DNA of 22,733 nucleotides from a virus: IMG/VR virus record IMGVR_UViG_3300003852_000062, positions 1,762 to 24,494 of that record; one strand, 5' to 3'. Shown piece by piece: positions 13,207 to 20,103 of this stretch (position 1 is its first letter; each line of letters starts with the position of its first letter). The notes under the pieces were generated by a model. It saw only the letters and a program-made list of their open reading frames with translations, ran no database searches and was not told where the DNA came from. The position numbers and the translations under genes were made by a program.

Positions 13207-14638
13207 AGACACTCCTTGTTAAATGTTTAACGATTCGACGTATCATTTCCTGCTTGCTTTCTTTCTTCCGTAAACTTTCAATAATATCCTCCTCTATCGT
13301 ATCTTTACATACAAGATCAATGACAAGCACGGAATTCGTTTTACTTGATATTAAACGATCTTCCGCCTGCAAGCGCGTTTTTAACGCAAGTGGAGACGAA
13401 TAAAATATTTCAACGTCCGCGCTGGAGAAGTCTCTTGAATATTGAGACGCTTGCGGTTGACAAATTAAATACTGAATGTTACCGGCGCGAAACTCTTTTT
13501 CAACTTCATCGCGTTGCCACGGCCCCACGCGACCGTCAATATGATAGGATTTTCTTTTTGACTTGCTCATGTATTGATTAAGTAAATCAATCTCCTTCGT
13601 GAAGTCCGCCCAGATTACTACTTGCTGATTTTTCAATTCTCCATTCAGCAAGTTATTTAACTCAATCAATTTACCATCGAATATATACTCATAGCTTTCG
13701 TAAATCTCTGGAGTAAGCAAACCTTCTTTTTCTTGAGTCAATCTGGTCACATATCCGCCCAGCAAACGCCGCGCCCATGAGAAGCGCACGCCGCCTATAT
13801 CAGTCACATCGCGGATTTCTTCGCCGATTTTGACGACGAAGCGATCCCAAATATCGTCGTATATCTTGCGAGTCTCCTTGTCAAGTGCAATACTGCGCGT
13901 CTCGTATATCTTCTCTCCTCCCAGCGACACATCTTTACGTGAAAGGAAAATGGCGCACGTTGACAGCCGAGAAGTAAGGAACTTTTTTCCGCGTTCGCTT
14001 ATGGCGTATTCATGCGGCGCGTATTGTATAAAATGTCGCATGCGAAACTTCCAATAATTATCTTCCAGCAAAATACTTTTATCAAGGAAAAGTAATTGCA
14101 TGAAGTAATTGAGTTCGCTCTCTGGAGCGGGTGTTCCTGTCAAAATGTATTTATACGGCACGTTGCGGAAGTTAAGCGTGAAAAATTTTGACGTGCAAGC
14201 TGTTTTCGTTTTTTTAGAAATATGCGGCGGAGATTGTAACGCATAGGATTCATCGAATACCATCGCCTGCCAGTTGACATCGGCGATTTCAGGCAAGGCG
14301 CGCCATCCCTCGACATTGAGGATAAACCATTTTATCTTATTGTCGTTTATTGCACTTGTAAATAATGCCTTGCGTTTTTTACCTTCGCCTGTCAAGAAAA
14401 TTATTTCCTTTTCAGTGAATCGCTCGCGGATCAGCTCGTCATGCCATGCCGGGAAAGCGGAATACGGCGCGATTATCAATACGCTTTCAACTTTCGGAAG
14501 ACGCGCAACTATTGAGCGTATCGCGATAAGTGTTTTTCCTAATCGCATATCAAGAAATAAAGCATTATACGGACGGGTCAACGTCTCATACAAAACGCTT
14601 CGCTGATACTTGCGCAGAACGCGCCTATGGCTATCCAT
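13184..14638 (-). CDS. SNF2-type superfamily 2 DNA helicase/translocase
   Basis: A 484-residue ATPase. Walker A is DMRLGKT at 30-36 (SNF2 proteins usually have DxGxGKT). Motif II is DESY at 129-132 instead of DEAH, motif III LTGTP is at 166-170, and motif VI is QAEDR at 424-428 near the end of the second RecA-like domain. The spacing matches SNF2-like phage helicases, which translocate on duplex DNA and are common in phage replication modules near RuvC-like and primase genes. The start has no clear GGAG, only AGAAAGA, and follows an 88-base gap with a hairpin and direct repeats. Translation or transcription may therefore be separately controlled here. Confidence 0.88.
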   Translation of the reverse strand: MDSHRRVLRKYQRSVLYETLTRPYNALFLDMRLGKTLIAIRSIVARLPKVESVLIIAPYSAFPAWHDELIRERFTEKEIIFLTGEGKKRKALFTSAINDNKIKWFILNVEGWRALPEIADVNWQAMVFDESYALQSPPHISKKTKTACTSKFFTLNFRNVPYKYILTGTPAPESELNYFMQLLFLDKSILLEDNYWKFRMRHFIQYAPHEYAISERGKKFLTSRLSTCAIFLSRKDVSLGGEKIYETRSIALDKETRKIYDDIWDRFVVKIGEEIRDVTDIGGVRFSWARRLLGGYVTRLTQEKEGLLTPEIYESYEYIFDGKLIELNNLLNGELKNQQVVIWADFTKEIDLLNQYMSKSKRKSYHIDGRVGPWQRDEVEKEFRAGNIQYLICQPQASQYSRDFSSADVEIFYSSPLALKTRLQAEDRLISSKTNSVLVIDLVCKDTIEEDIIESLRKKESKQEMIRRIVKHLTRSVYGKNDVQ

Positions 14639-14650
14639 ACAGCATCTTTC

Positions 14651-14702
14651 TATTAAGACGTATTCGGGTATTAAGACGCGCCCGGCTTATGCCAAGCGCG
14701 TC
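14651..14702. promoter_or_regulatory. Direct repeat plus GC-rich hairpin before the helicase gene
   Basis: In the 88-base gap upstream of the helicase gene, TATTAAGACG occurs twice, at 14651-14660 and 14669-14678, with starts 18 bp apart. The second copy runs into a hairpin formed by GACGCGC (14675-14681) and GCGCGTC (14696-14702), with an inner GGC-TTAT-GCC stem. No U-run follows. The direct repeats look like an operator or binding-site pair. The hairpin may end, process or attenuate the leftward transcript. Assignment is inference. Confidence 0.5.
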
Positions 14703-14726
14703 CGCAGAACGTCACGGGTATCGTGT

Positions 14727-15308
14727 CTACGCTGTTGCCGCTTCGTTCGTTTTTTCGTTTTTTGCTTTCTCCTTCTTGACGGGCTTTTTTTCGTCATGGA
14801 CATTTACGCCTGCGATTATATTAAGCGGATCAGATTCCGCGTTATATTTCGCCTTGCGTATCGCGTGCGCGGTTTTCGGTTTATCGGCACGAGCAACAAT
14901 TTTCCCGTCTATCAAGAAAACCCGGTCGAATTGTCTTCCGTCAGCGTGTACGTTTTTTAACATATCGTGTTTCAACATCCAGCGCGTCCGTCCGATTTCC
15001 TTCTGATCGAATACGACAGGATAGTTCGGGAACTTTTCGGCAACCATCTTTTTGATATCCTCGTCAAGCAGGTTCTGCTTGAAACAGAGATTCGCCGCGA
15101 ACTCTATACGCTCTGTAAAGCGCAAGGAACGCTTTTCTTTTTTGTTCTCTTTCGGCGTACTGTCAACCTTTTTTCCTTTTTCGAACTTCGTACCGTTCGC
15201 CGCCGGTTTCGCGTTCGCGCTTTCGTTGACTGGTGCCGATTCCTTCGCCGCGCTTTTTTTCTCTTTCGCGGCGTCCGCCGTCTTCTGCTTGTTGATCTTT
15301 ACTGCCAT
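14727..15308 (-). CDS. Lys/Ala-rich protein with a compact central domain, possibly DNA-binding
   Basis: A 193-residue protein. Residues 1-60 and about 170-193 are low-complexity and rich in Lys, Ala, Glu and Asn. Between them lies an ordered core (SLRFTERIEFAANLCFKQN, LDEDIKKMVAEKFPNYP, KEIGRTRWMLKHDML). The D-I-x-x-x-V/A...FP...R-x-x-L pattern resembles small helix-turn-helix-like domains in phage proteins that use it to bind DNA, but I am not certain. GGGG upstream supports the ATG at 15308. It is followed by the hairpin region and the helicase gene. Confidence 0.65.
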   Translation of the reverse strand: MAVKINKQKTADAAKEKKSAAKESAPVNESANAKPAANGTKFEKGKKVDSTPKENKKEKRSLRFTERIEFAANLCFKQNLLDEDIKKMVAEKFPNYPVVFDQKEIGRTRWMLKHDMLKNVHADGRQFDRVFLIDGKIVARADKPKTAHAIRKAKYNAESDPLNIIAGVNVHDEKKPVKKEKAKNEKTNEAATA

Positions 15309-15344
15309 AAGTGAACCCCTTTCATTTAAGGTTAAAAGTTAAGG

Positions 15345-15629
15345 TTAAAAAACGATTGCCGATTTTATTTGATCCGTTCGTCGGGTATTTTCCAAAATAG
15401 GATTATGGAATCCCGCGTTTATCAACAACTGCCTTCGAATTCGATCAACTAACTCCTCATTAAAATCCTCCTCTCTGATTTCTTGATCTGGAAAGGCAAG
15501 CGCGAAGTATTCGCCGAGTATCGCGCTTGCGTCCCATTTTGTCGGCCATGTTATCGCGGCGTGAAGCATGATAAGAAAAATATCGTGATCTTGTCGCGCT
15601 CGCTTCGTCTCTGGAGAAAGCGTCTTCAT
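15345..15629 (-). CDS. Hypothetical protein after the DUF932 gene
   Basis: A 94-residue, mostly helical protein (HDIFLIMLHAAITWPTKWDAS, EYFALAFPDQEI, LVDRIRRQLLINAGF). Its ATG overlaps the DUF932 stop by one base (TAATG), which explains the lack of a strong binding site of its own. No family is recognised. Expression should follow that of the DUF932 protein. Confidence 0.65.
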   Translation of the reverse strand: MKTLSPETKRARQDHDIFLIMLHAAITWPTKWDASAILGEYFALAFPDQEIREEDFNEELVDRIRRQLLINAGFHNPILENTRRTDQIKSAIVF

Positions 15630-16597
15630 TATACCGCCGCTTTCTCTTCGGTCAATTCGCTTTTGAATTGCTCCGGGATTACAAGCCCGTGATTTTTACC
15701 GGCAACGCCTGCAATAACAGTCAAAGCGTGCCACTTGAGCGCATGACCAGCGCCGAAAAGAGAACCACGCGCCCGCGCTTGTTCCGCTGTTTCGTTATTT
15801 GACGAACGATAATTGATACGATGATCCGCGTATTTAGTTACCGCATTGAGAAGGTTCCATGCCGTTCCCCTCTGCTTTTTGAACTGATCGTTGTCGTTCG
15901 CTTCGAAGATTGCCAAAATTTCACGCGCTCTGTTTTGCGCATGAGGATTGATATAAATATTATTAGTATCGTTTACATGAAACATTTTTTCAACGATTGC
16001 ACGTATATCCTCGGTTGACAGATTGATACTTGCGAGACTGTTGGCCAGTTCGCCGAACGATTTGACATCATCTGCCGCTTTCACGAGCGTATTTTTCATT
16101 TCGTCGATCTTATGTTCGACGCCGGTATTATGCCTTGCGTACTGCAAAGCGTACCCGGTTTTCATGGTCATGCCGTTCGTACATATAAGGCGATTTAGAT
16201 TGACATGATTAATAACCGCGCCTTTCCCGTCATGCCGTGTACTGGAGACGATTGACGCTTGCACTATGTCACCAACTTTGCGAACGTCAACCGAAAAAGG
16301 AAGATTATACTCCGCGAAAACACGCTCTCCGCCGTTCATCTCTCCAGCGCGCTTAAATTCAACCTTCACGCCGGACGCCTGCAAGAGTTCGGGCATTTTC
16401 AGGAGTTCAATATTTTGTACTTCGTTGTATTGTTCGGTAACGGTGCCAAGATAGCGGTTATTATCGCTTCGAAATGTGCCGAACACTGGAAGAGTATTTC
16501 CGCGATCGTCGAATAGCGGTCTTTTTTCTACGTTCCACGCAAGCCCGTTGTCAAGCGCCAGCTTCTGATAATTAAAAAGATTCTTTTGTTCGCTCAT
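15629..16597 (-). CDS. DUF932 family phage/plasmid protein
   Basis: A 322-residue protein matching DUF932 (phage/plasmid-like protein TIGR03299): N-terminal W-x-V-x-x-x-P-L-F, then YLGTVTEQYNEVQNIELL, HDGKGAVINHVNLNRLICTNGM (the family's conserved R-x-V-C-x-N region) and a helical C-terminal part ending in the A-W-x-x-x-N-A-V-T-K-Y-x-D-H segment (about 246-258). DUF932 proteins are very common on plasmids and phages; their biochemical role is not established. AGGA precedes the ATG. It lies among the first-transcribed genes, close to RadC-like and DUF2786-like genes. Confidence 0.88.
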   Translation of the reverse strand: MSEQKNLFNYQKLALDNGLAWNVEKRPLFDDRGNTLPVFGTFRSDNNRYLGTVTEQYNEVQNIELLKMPELLQASGVKVEFKRAGEMNGGERVFAEYNLPFSVDVRKVGDIVQASIVSSTRHDGKGAVINHVNLNRLICTNGMTMKTGYALQYARHNTGVEHKIDEMKNTLVKAADDVKSFGELANSLASINLSTEDIRAIVEKMFHVNDTNNIYINPHAQNRAREILAIFEANDNDQFKKQRGTAWNLLNAVTKYADHRINYRSSNNETAEQARARGSLFGAGHALKWHALTVIAGVAGKNHGLVIPEQFKSELTEEKAAV

Positions 16598-16636
16598 AAT
16601 GCGTTCCTTTCATTTTAATTGTTTGTAGTTATCTCT

Positions 16637-16873
16637 CTACTTTACAACCAAAAAGCTATCTACTGCGATTCTTCCGCCTCTCTCCAGAAGAAGATTAAAG
16701 GTTGAAACTTTAGAATACTTGCACGGTGTGGTTTGCGAATTATTGCCTGTAAATTCAGGATTCCAAAAACCTATGAAGATCCCGCGAATCTCGCCGGATA
16801 GCGTTCTGAATGTTGCACGCTTGCCGATTTGCTTCTTGACGATTGCTAAATCTGTTTCTCTGTTGATTATCAT
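16637..16873 (-). CDS. Small hypothetical protein, first gene behind a candidate promoter
   Basis: A 78-residue protein predicted mostly beta-strand (KRATFRTLSGEIRGIFIGFW, STFNLLLERGGRIAVDSFLVV). GAGG seven bases before the ATG supports the start, and a candidate promoter stands about 30 bases further up, so this may begin a transcription unit. The strand pattern recalls small barrel-like proteins, but no family is recognised. Confidence 0.65.
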   Translation of the reverse strand: MIINRETDLAIVKKQIGKRATFRTLSGEIRGIFIGFWNPEFTGNNSQTTPCKYSKVSTFNLLLERGGRIAVDSFLVVK

Positions 16874-16901
16874 TTTACGCCTCGCTTTCTGTTCGTTTAT
16901 A

Positions 16902-16931
16902 AATTTACTATAAAAATTAAATCGTTGTCAA
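16902..16931 (-). promoter_or_regulatory. Candidate sigma70-type promoter upstream of 16873
   Basis: On the minus strand a perfect -35 TTGACA (16931-16926) is followed after 18 bases by TAAATT (16907-16902), four of six matches to the -10 consensus. It lies in a 129-base AT-rich gap between the RadC-like gene and the gene at 16873, with A/T-rich tracts upstream that could act as an UP element. TTGACA is unusually common throughout this window, so the box alone is weaker evidence than usual. Confidence 0.45.
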
Positions 16932-17002
16932 GATATTTTTTTAATTTTTTTTTCTCGTCTCTGCTTTTCTTTAATTTTCAATGTGTTACGAAGAAATATT
17001 TT

Positions 17003-17467
17003 TTACAATTTATTTACAATAGATGGAATCTCCCATCGCGAAGATTCGCGCAAGGATACAACGCTATCACCAATAATAAGATGATCATTGAGCGGAATAT
17101 TTAATAATTCGCCTATGGCTTTCAATCTTTTCGTGATCGTCCAGTCCGCTTCGCTCGCTATCTCACCGCCTGCGGGGTGGTTGTGCGTAACGATAAAAGA
17201 ACGTGCGCCGGTTGACAAGAGAAAGCGGAAAACATTAGAAGGATGTACGGGACATTCCGCTTCCGCTCCTTCCGCTTCTGTAAATCCTATCACTCTATTC
17301 CTGTTATCAAGCGCGATCGTAACAAACTTTTCAATCGGCACATCGTCAAGATACTGCTTGCAGAAGTCTACTACATCCTTACGGTGCGCTATCACTCTCT
17401 TTGCGCGTGTCACAACGTGATCCGGTTCTCTGACATAAGACATTGAATATTTTTTGACGATATACAT
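17003..17467 (-). CDS. RadC-like JAB (MPN) domain protein
   Basis: A 154-residue protein of the RadC family: EKFVTIALDNRNRVIGF, then SNVFRFLLSTGARSFIVTHNHPAGG. The JAMM metal-binding residues are H95, H97 and D108 (THNHPAGG...S..D), and the ending LNIPLNDHLIIGD is the usual RadC C-terminal segment. The N-terminal helix-hairpin-helix of chromosomal RadC is absent, as in phage and plasmid versions. Despite the name, a DNA-repair role has not held up for the family; a metalloprotease-like or anti-defence function is possible. GGAG precedes the ATG. It lies between the DUF2786-like gene and the promoter region. Confidence 0.88.
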   Translation of the reverse strand: MYIVKKYSMSYVREPDHVVTRAKRVIAHRKDVVDFCKQYLDDVPIEKFVTIALDNRNRVIGFTEAEGAEAECPVHPSNVFRFLLSTGARSFIVTHNHPAGGEIASEADWTITKRLKAIGELLNIPLNDHLIIGDSVVSLRESSRWEIPSIVNKL

Positions 17468-17476
17468 ATTGTCTCC

Positions 17477-18004
17477 TTATATTTCAGAAATACGGTTGAT
17501 CATCTCCTCGTTTATTTTCTGTATCGCTTGCTTCCAGTATGATTTCAATACTTCGAGACGGCGCGATAATTCGGAATATTGCTCAATCGTGCAATATACT
17601 TTTATTTTCCATCCTTTTATGGTATACCGCAAAGCCATTTTTTCCAAGAGCGCGATTGTGATTTTTTTGGAATCTACATGCGAAACCGTAATATCATAAT
17701 CGCGCTTTATCGCGCGATCTCGTTGCGCCTGTTGCGCGCGCTGTTCTCTCCAGCGTTTTTCTATTTCGGCATTTTCGGCATCCATCTTTTGCTTAACAGA
17801 AAAATGGACGTAACTGAATTCCGCTGGAGAGATATTATATTTCTGGATTAAGCGGTCGGCGATTGCTTGCGCGTTTATAGATTCATTTCCACAATCACGC
17901 TCTATAAAGGCGCGAAGTTTATTCAGCTTGTTCAGAACTTCTTGTCGTGAAAGCGTTTCCATAATGCCTGCTTTCTTTCTATTTCGATTATTGTTTTCTT
18001 TCAT
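17477..18004 (-). CDS. DUF2786-like protein
   Basis: A 175-residue protein. The first 50 residues after MET at 15 (VLNKLNKLRAFIERD, then AQAIADRLIQKYNISPAEF) resemble DUF2786: a helix with K-[IL]-x-K-L, an Ala-rich helix and a K-Y-x-I-S turn. The middle is charged (EIEKRWREQRAQQAQRDRA) and the C-terminal part (SHVDSKKITIALLEKMALR...KVYCTIEQYSELSRRLEVLKSYW) resembles the second domain often seen with it. The ATG at 18004 has no binding site; ATG 17962, with AGG four bases upstream, is an alternative start. This is the first gene of the leftward early module. Confidence 0.65.
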   Translation of the reverse strand: MKENNNRNRKKAGIMETLSRQEVLNKLNKLRAFIERDCGNESINAQAIADRLIQKYNISPAEFSYVHFSVKQKMDAENAEIEKRWREQRAQQAQRDRAIKRDYDITVSHVDSKKITIALLEKMALRYTIKGWKIKVYCTIEQYSELSRRLEVLKSYWKQAIQKINEEMINRISEI

Positions 18005-18154
18005 TTAATATATAAAGCAAACAGCGTGCCCGCAAGGAAGCGCGTTTTTAAGTAGATTTCGCAGTATATTGCTTCTTGTTCAAGGAAGAATAATACATAA
18101 ATGTAATATTTACCTTGAGTGTATATAACTCATTAAATATCAATGACTTATAGC

Positions 18155-18191
18155 GATACAAGGATGTATCAAAAATAGCATGTTGATACAT
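18155..18191. repeat. Inverted GATACA/TGTATC element
   Basis: GATACA (18155-18160) and TGTATC (18165-18170) form a perfect 6-bp stem with a 4-base loop. ATGTATCA (18164-18171) and TGATACAT (18184-18191) form a second, perfect 8-bp inverted repeat that shares the middle arm. Three half-sites in 37 bases look like an operator or replication-initiator site. Confidence 0.6.
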
Positions 18192-18205
18192 AAATGTTCT
18201 ATGAT

Positions 18206-18225
18206 TGCTATAATACTGCTATAAT
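18206..18225 (+). promoter_or_regulatory. Two tandem extended -10 elements on the plus strand
   Basis: TGCTATAATA occurs at 18206-18215 and again at 18217-18226. Each contains TGnTATAAT, the full extended -10 consensus. The copies are 11 bp apart, about one helical turn. A third TATAAT is at 18238-18243. No good -35 is seen, which extended -10 promoters can lack. They point rightward, against all genes, towards the terminator at 18358-18391. Confidence 0.45.
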
Positions 18226-18231
18226 ATTGCA

Positions 18232-18391
18232 TTATTCTATAATACTATGTAGACCTAAAAAAGAAAAAAAGAAAGAAGGATATAAGAAAAGAACATAAAA
18301 GATGGCTATAACCCTTATAGAGTAATGCTTATTTATAACAATTTATTACACTTAACAAAAAAGGACGTTTTAATATAAAAACGTCCTTTTT
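18232..18391 (+). ncRNA. Candidate plus-strand small RNA ending at the bidirectional terminator
   Basis: If the extended -10 elements work, a transcript starting near 18222-18233 would run about 160 bases to the U-run at 18391. It contains a purine-rich stretch (18247-18300), a small hairpin CTATAA-CCC-TTATAG and the terminator stem. The only reading frame in it is seven codons after an ATG at 18302, so a non-coding RNA fits better than a gene. The start is approximate and expression is inferred only. Confidence 0.3.
18358..18391. terminator. Bidirectional intrinsic terminator
   Basis: AAAAAGGACGTTTT (18358-18371) pairs perfectly with AAAACGTCCTTTTT (18378-18391) around a 6-base loop. A T-run follows the stem on both strands, so it should stop leftward transcription of the tail/lysis unit just after the gene ending at 18428, and any rightward transcript from the intergenic region. 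Confidence 0.93.
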
Positions 18392-18427
18392 AATCAGTTG
18401 TTCTTGTTGTTTACTTTTAATAAATAT

Positions 18428-18673
18428 TTATTTTGAGGACTTTCCGTGAGAATGCCCGAAAATAAATGACAGAACGGAACATGCCACCGTGACAATCACG
18501 GAAATCAGATTTGACGCCGATGTACTGCCTTGCGCTTGCGCGATTGCTTGCGCGATTTGACCGGCGGTACTTACTCCGTTTACAACCGCGGCGCTGTCAA
18601 GCGCGGCGAAAGCACATACAACGAGAACAAGAACGAGAACAAGAACGAGAACAAGAAACCGAGCAAGAAACAT
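18428..18673 (-). CDS. Small membrane protein with two hydrophobic segments, candidate holin
   Basis: An 81-residue protein. Residues about 5-24 are a Leu-Val repeat followed by VVCAFAA, either a signal sequence or a first membrane span. Residues about 56-72 (LISVIVTVACSVLSFIFG) form a second span, followed by a basic tail HSHGKSSK. Two spans with a charged, basic end and a location last in the tail/lysis unit fit a small class II-type holin, which would open the inner membrane for a lysin. A secreted or membrane-anchored protein of another kind is possible. AACAAAGGAG precedes the ATG. Confidence 0.6.
   Translation of the reverse strand: MFLARFLVLVLVLVLVLVVCAFAALDSAAVVNGVSTAGQIAQAIAQAQGSTSASNLISVIVTVACSVLSFIFGHSHGKSSK
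18620..18667. repeat. 12-bp tandem repeat inside the candidate holin gene
   Basis: AACGAGAACAAG is repeated exactly three times (18620-18655), with a fourth diverged copy to 18667. On the coding strand each unit reads CTTGTTCTCGTT and encodes Leu-Val-Leu-Val, so the first hydrophobic segment can grow or shrink by four residues without a frameshift. Confidence 0.88.
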
Positions 18674-18720
18674 AAATACTCCTTTGTTAAAGTGTATAGA
18701 AATATCCTGGTTGTCGTTTA

Positions 18721-19581
18721 TTACGCGGGCAAGTCGATAATGTCTTGCGCCGCAATTGCACGCTCAAGGCGATTGATATACGTTCCCAGCGCAACGATAC
18801 GAGCGTTGACGGATGAAATCGCAAGTTCCGAATCCGTCAACTCTGAAAGCGTGACAAGATCGACCTCAAGCGCGCTGTCGGCAAAAATCTGCTTGACGGT
18901 GCCGACGTTTACCGCGTCTTTCTGATTTGACAAGGTGGCGTCCGCAAGATTTTTTATCCGCGCAGAACTTGCGTCCACTTCGCTGGAGACGATACGCAAC
19001 ACATCGTTACTGTCAAGCAGTGACGGGAATTGTTCGGTCATTGTCTTGACGTTCACGGCATCCTTCTGGCTTGTCATAAGCGCATCCGCGAGATTTATCA
19101 TTCGTGAAGATTCTGCATCAATCGCGGAACCGTTATTTGTCACCATTTCGGAAGTCGCGGAGGAGATCATACTTGCCGCGGTCAACACGTTTACCGCGTC
19201 GCTCTGATTTGTCAAGAAAGCATCTGCAAGGTTTTTGATCCTTGCGCTCTGCGCATCAACTTCTCCGCTGACAACACGGAGCGCGTCGTTGTTGTCAAGT
19301 TCGGTCGCGAACTTGTCCGCCAGATATCCGCCGTTGATCGCGGAACTATTATCGGTCAAAAACGGCATGCCGACGTTCGTTATTTTTGATCCGTCAACGT
19401 CAACAATACCGTTGACGTTCTGTACGGCGTTCGCTCCAGCGTTATTGACGAACAATTTTGTCGCGACATCGTGATCGTCAACCGGCGGTAGTACGTGCTT
19501 TATAACCGCCTTTGCGTCAATGTACGGAGAACCGCTGGAAGGAATTACTCTCTTGACATCTTCTGCTCTTGCACTTGCCAT
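18721..19581 (-). CDS. Tail fibre/spike protein with NLAD...DAVNV repeats
   Basis: A 286-residue protein built of repeats of 46-48 residues: ITNVGMPFLTDNSSAIN (from about 67), RIKNLADAFLTNQSDAVNV (114), RMINLADALMTSQKDAVNV (160) and RIKNLADATLSNQKDAVNV (208). The core R-I-x-N-L-A-D-P/A...DAVN-x-x-x-V is a well-known unit in trimeric phage tail fibres and baseplate short fibres. A helical end (VNARIVALGTYINRLERAI) may be a coiled coil. It probably forms an elongated trimer at the tail tip. AACAAGGAG precedes the ATG. The gene is followed by the candidate holin. Confidence 0.82.
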   Translation of the reverse strand: MASARAEDVKRVIPSSGSPYIDAKAVIKHVLPPVDDHDVATKLFVNNAGANAVQNVNGIVDVDGSKITNVGMPFLTDNSSAINGGYLADKFATELDNNDALRVVSGEVDAQSARIKNLADAFLTNQSDAVNVLTAASMISSATSEMVTNNGSAIDAESSRMINLADALMTSQKDAVNVKTMTEQFPSLLDSNDVLRIVSSEVDASSARIKNLADATLSNQKDAVNVGTVKQIFADSALEVDLVTLSELTDSELAISSVNARIVALGTYINRLERAIAAQDIIDLPA

Positions 19582-19614
19582 AATTACTCCTTGTTAAGTG
19601 TTGTATATCGAATA

Positions 19615-20097
19615 TTAAACGATTGCTGGCGGAATTACATTCCCGGAATAATCGCTTATGAAAAGCAATCCTTTTTCGTTAAGTGTAAATCTCTGGATAA
19701 ACGTAAGCCATATTATCGGCGGTAAAGTGATACACGCCATAGAACCGCGCCATATATCACTATCGCCACGGTGTATCAAGACATCTTTCGCATACATAGC
19801 GTTATTTCTTTTGTCAAGGAAGCGCGTCGGTACGTGTCCTCCATCGTTAAGCACAAGGCATTTACCGTGTTTCGGCGTTATCTTACATTCCCAGGTATAC
19901 GCCGTATCTTTTGTATTGCAAGCTATCCATCCGTAAACGTCCTGCCATTTTTGTTTAGTTTGCGGTTGATATGGATTCGGGCACGCCGAACATTGACAAT
20001 GGAAGCCAGGATTATCATTGTCAAGTATGAGCAACTTGTCAAGATACCCAGGTTGATCGGGCGTTGAAAGAGATTCTATTATCAGTTGTTTGCTCAT
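19615..20097 (-). CDS. Possible cell-wall enzyme with H...SMAC motif (DUF5675/L,D-transpeptidase-like)
   Basis: A 160-residue protein. The N-terminus has CQCSACP (35-39) and a central strand region (YTWECKITPKHGKCLVLNDGG). The segment VLIHRGDSDIWRGSMACITL holds His109, Ser119 and Cys122. This recalls the H...S-x-G-C-[IV] active site of L,D-transpeptidases and the IHxGN...GC motif of DUF5675 phage proteins, where Gly precedes Cys; here it is Ala. If so, the protein would act on peptidoglycan, which fits its place among tail and lysis genes. It is too short and divergent for certainty. The start has no good binding site and follows the upstream stop by six bases. Confidence 0.6.
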   Translation of the reverse strand: MSKQLIIESLSTPDQPGYLDKLLILDNDNPGFHCQCSACPNPYQPQTKQKWQDVYGWIACNTKDTAYTWECKITPKHGKCLVLNDGGHVPTRFLDKRNNAMYAKDVLIHRGDSDIWRGSMACITLPPIIWLTFIQRFTLNEKGLLFISDYSGNVIPPAIV

Positions 20098-20103
20098 AGA
20101 TAT

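Larger units (their letters stand above)
18005..18427. promoter_or_regulatory. AT-rich intergenic control region, possible origin
   Basis: The longest gene-free stretch here (about 420 bases) separates the early module (leftward from 18004) from the end of the tail/lysis module. It holds inverted GATACA/TGTATC elements at 18155-18191, TATAAT-containing repeats at 18206-18243, a small hairpin CTATAA-CCC-TTATAG at 18306-18320 and the terminator at 18358-18391. It is much more AT-rich than the genes. Repeats next to an AT-rich tract are typical of origins and of early promoters. I see no convincing minus-strand promoter by eye, although one is expected. Confidence 0.5.

Noticed and set aside
18023-18052. 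Plus-strand hairpin followed by TTTTT near 18047
   Set aside because: The stem needs two G-U pairs and does not form on the gene strand. Not strong enough to call a terminator.
18302-18325. Seven-codon frame (M-A-I-T-L-I-E) in the intergenic region
   Set aside because: Too short to support, with GAAGG rather far upstream. It could be a leader peptide, but chance is as likely.
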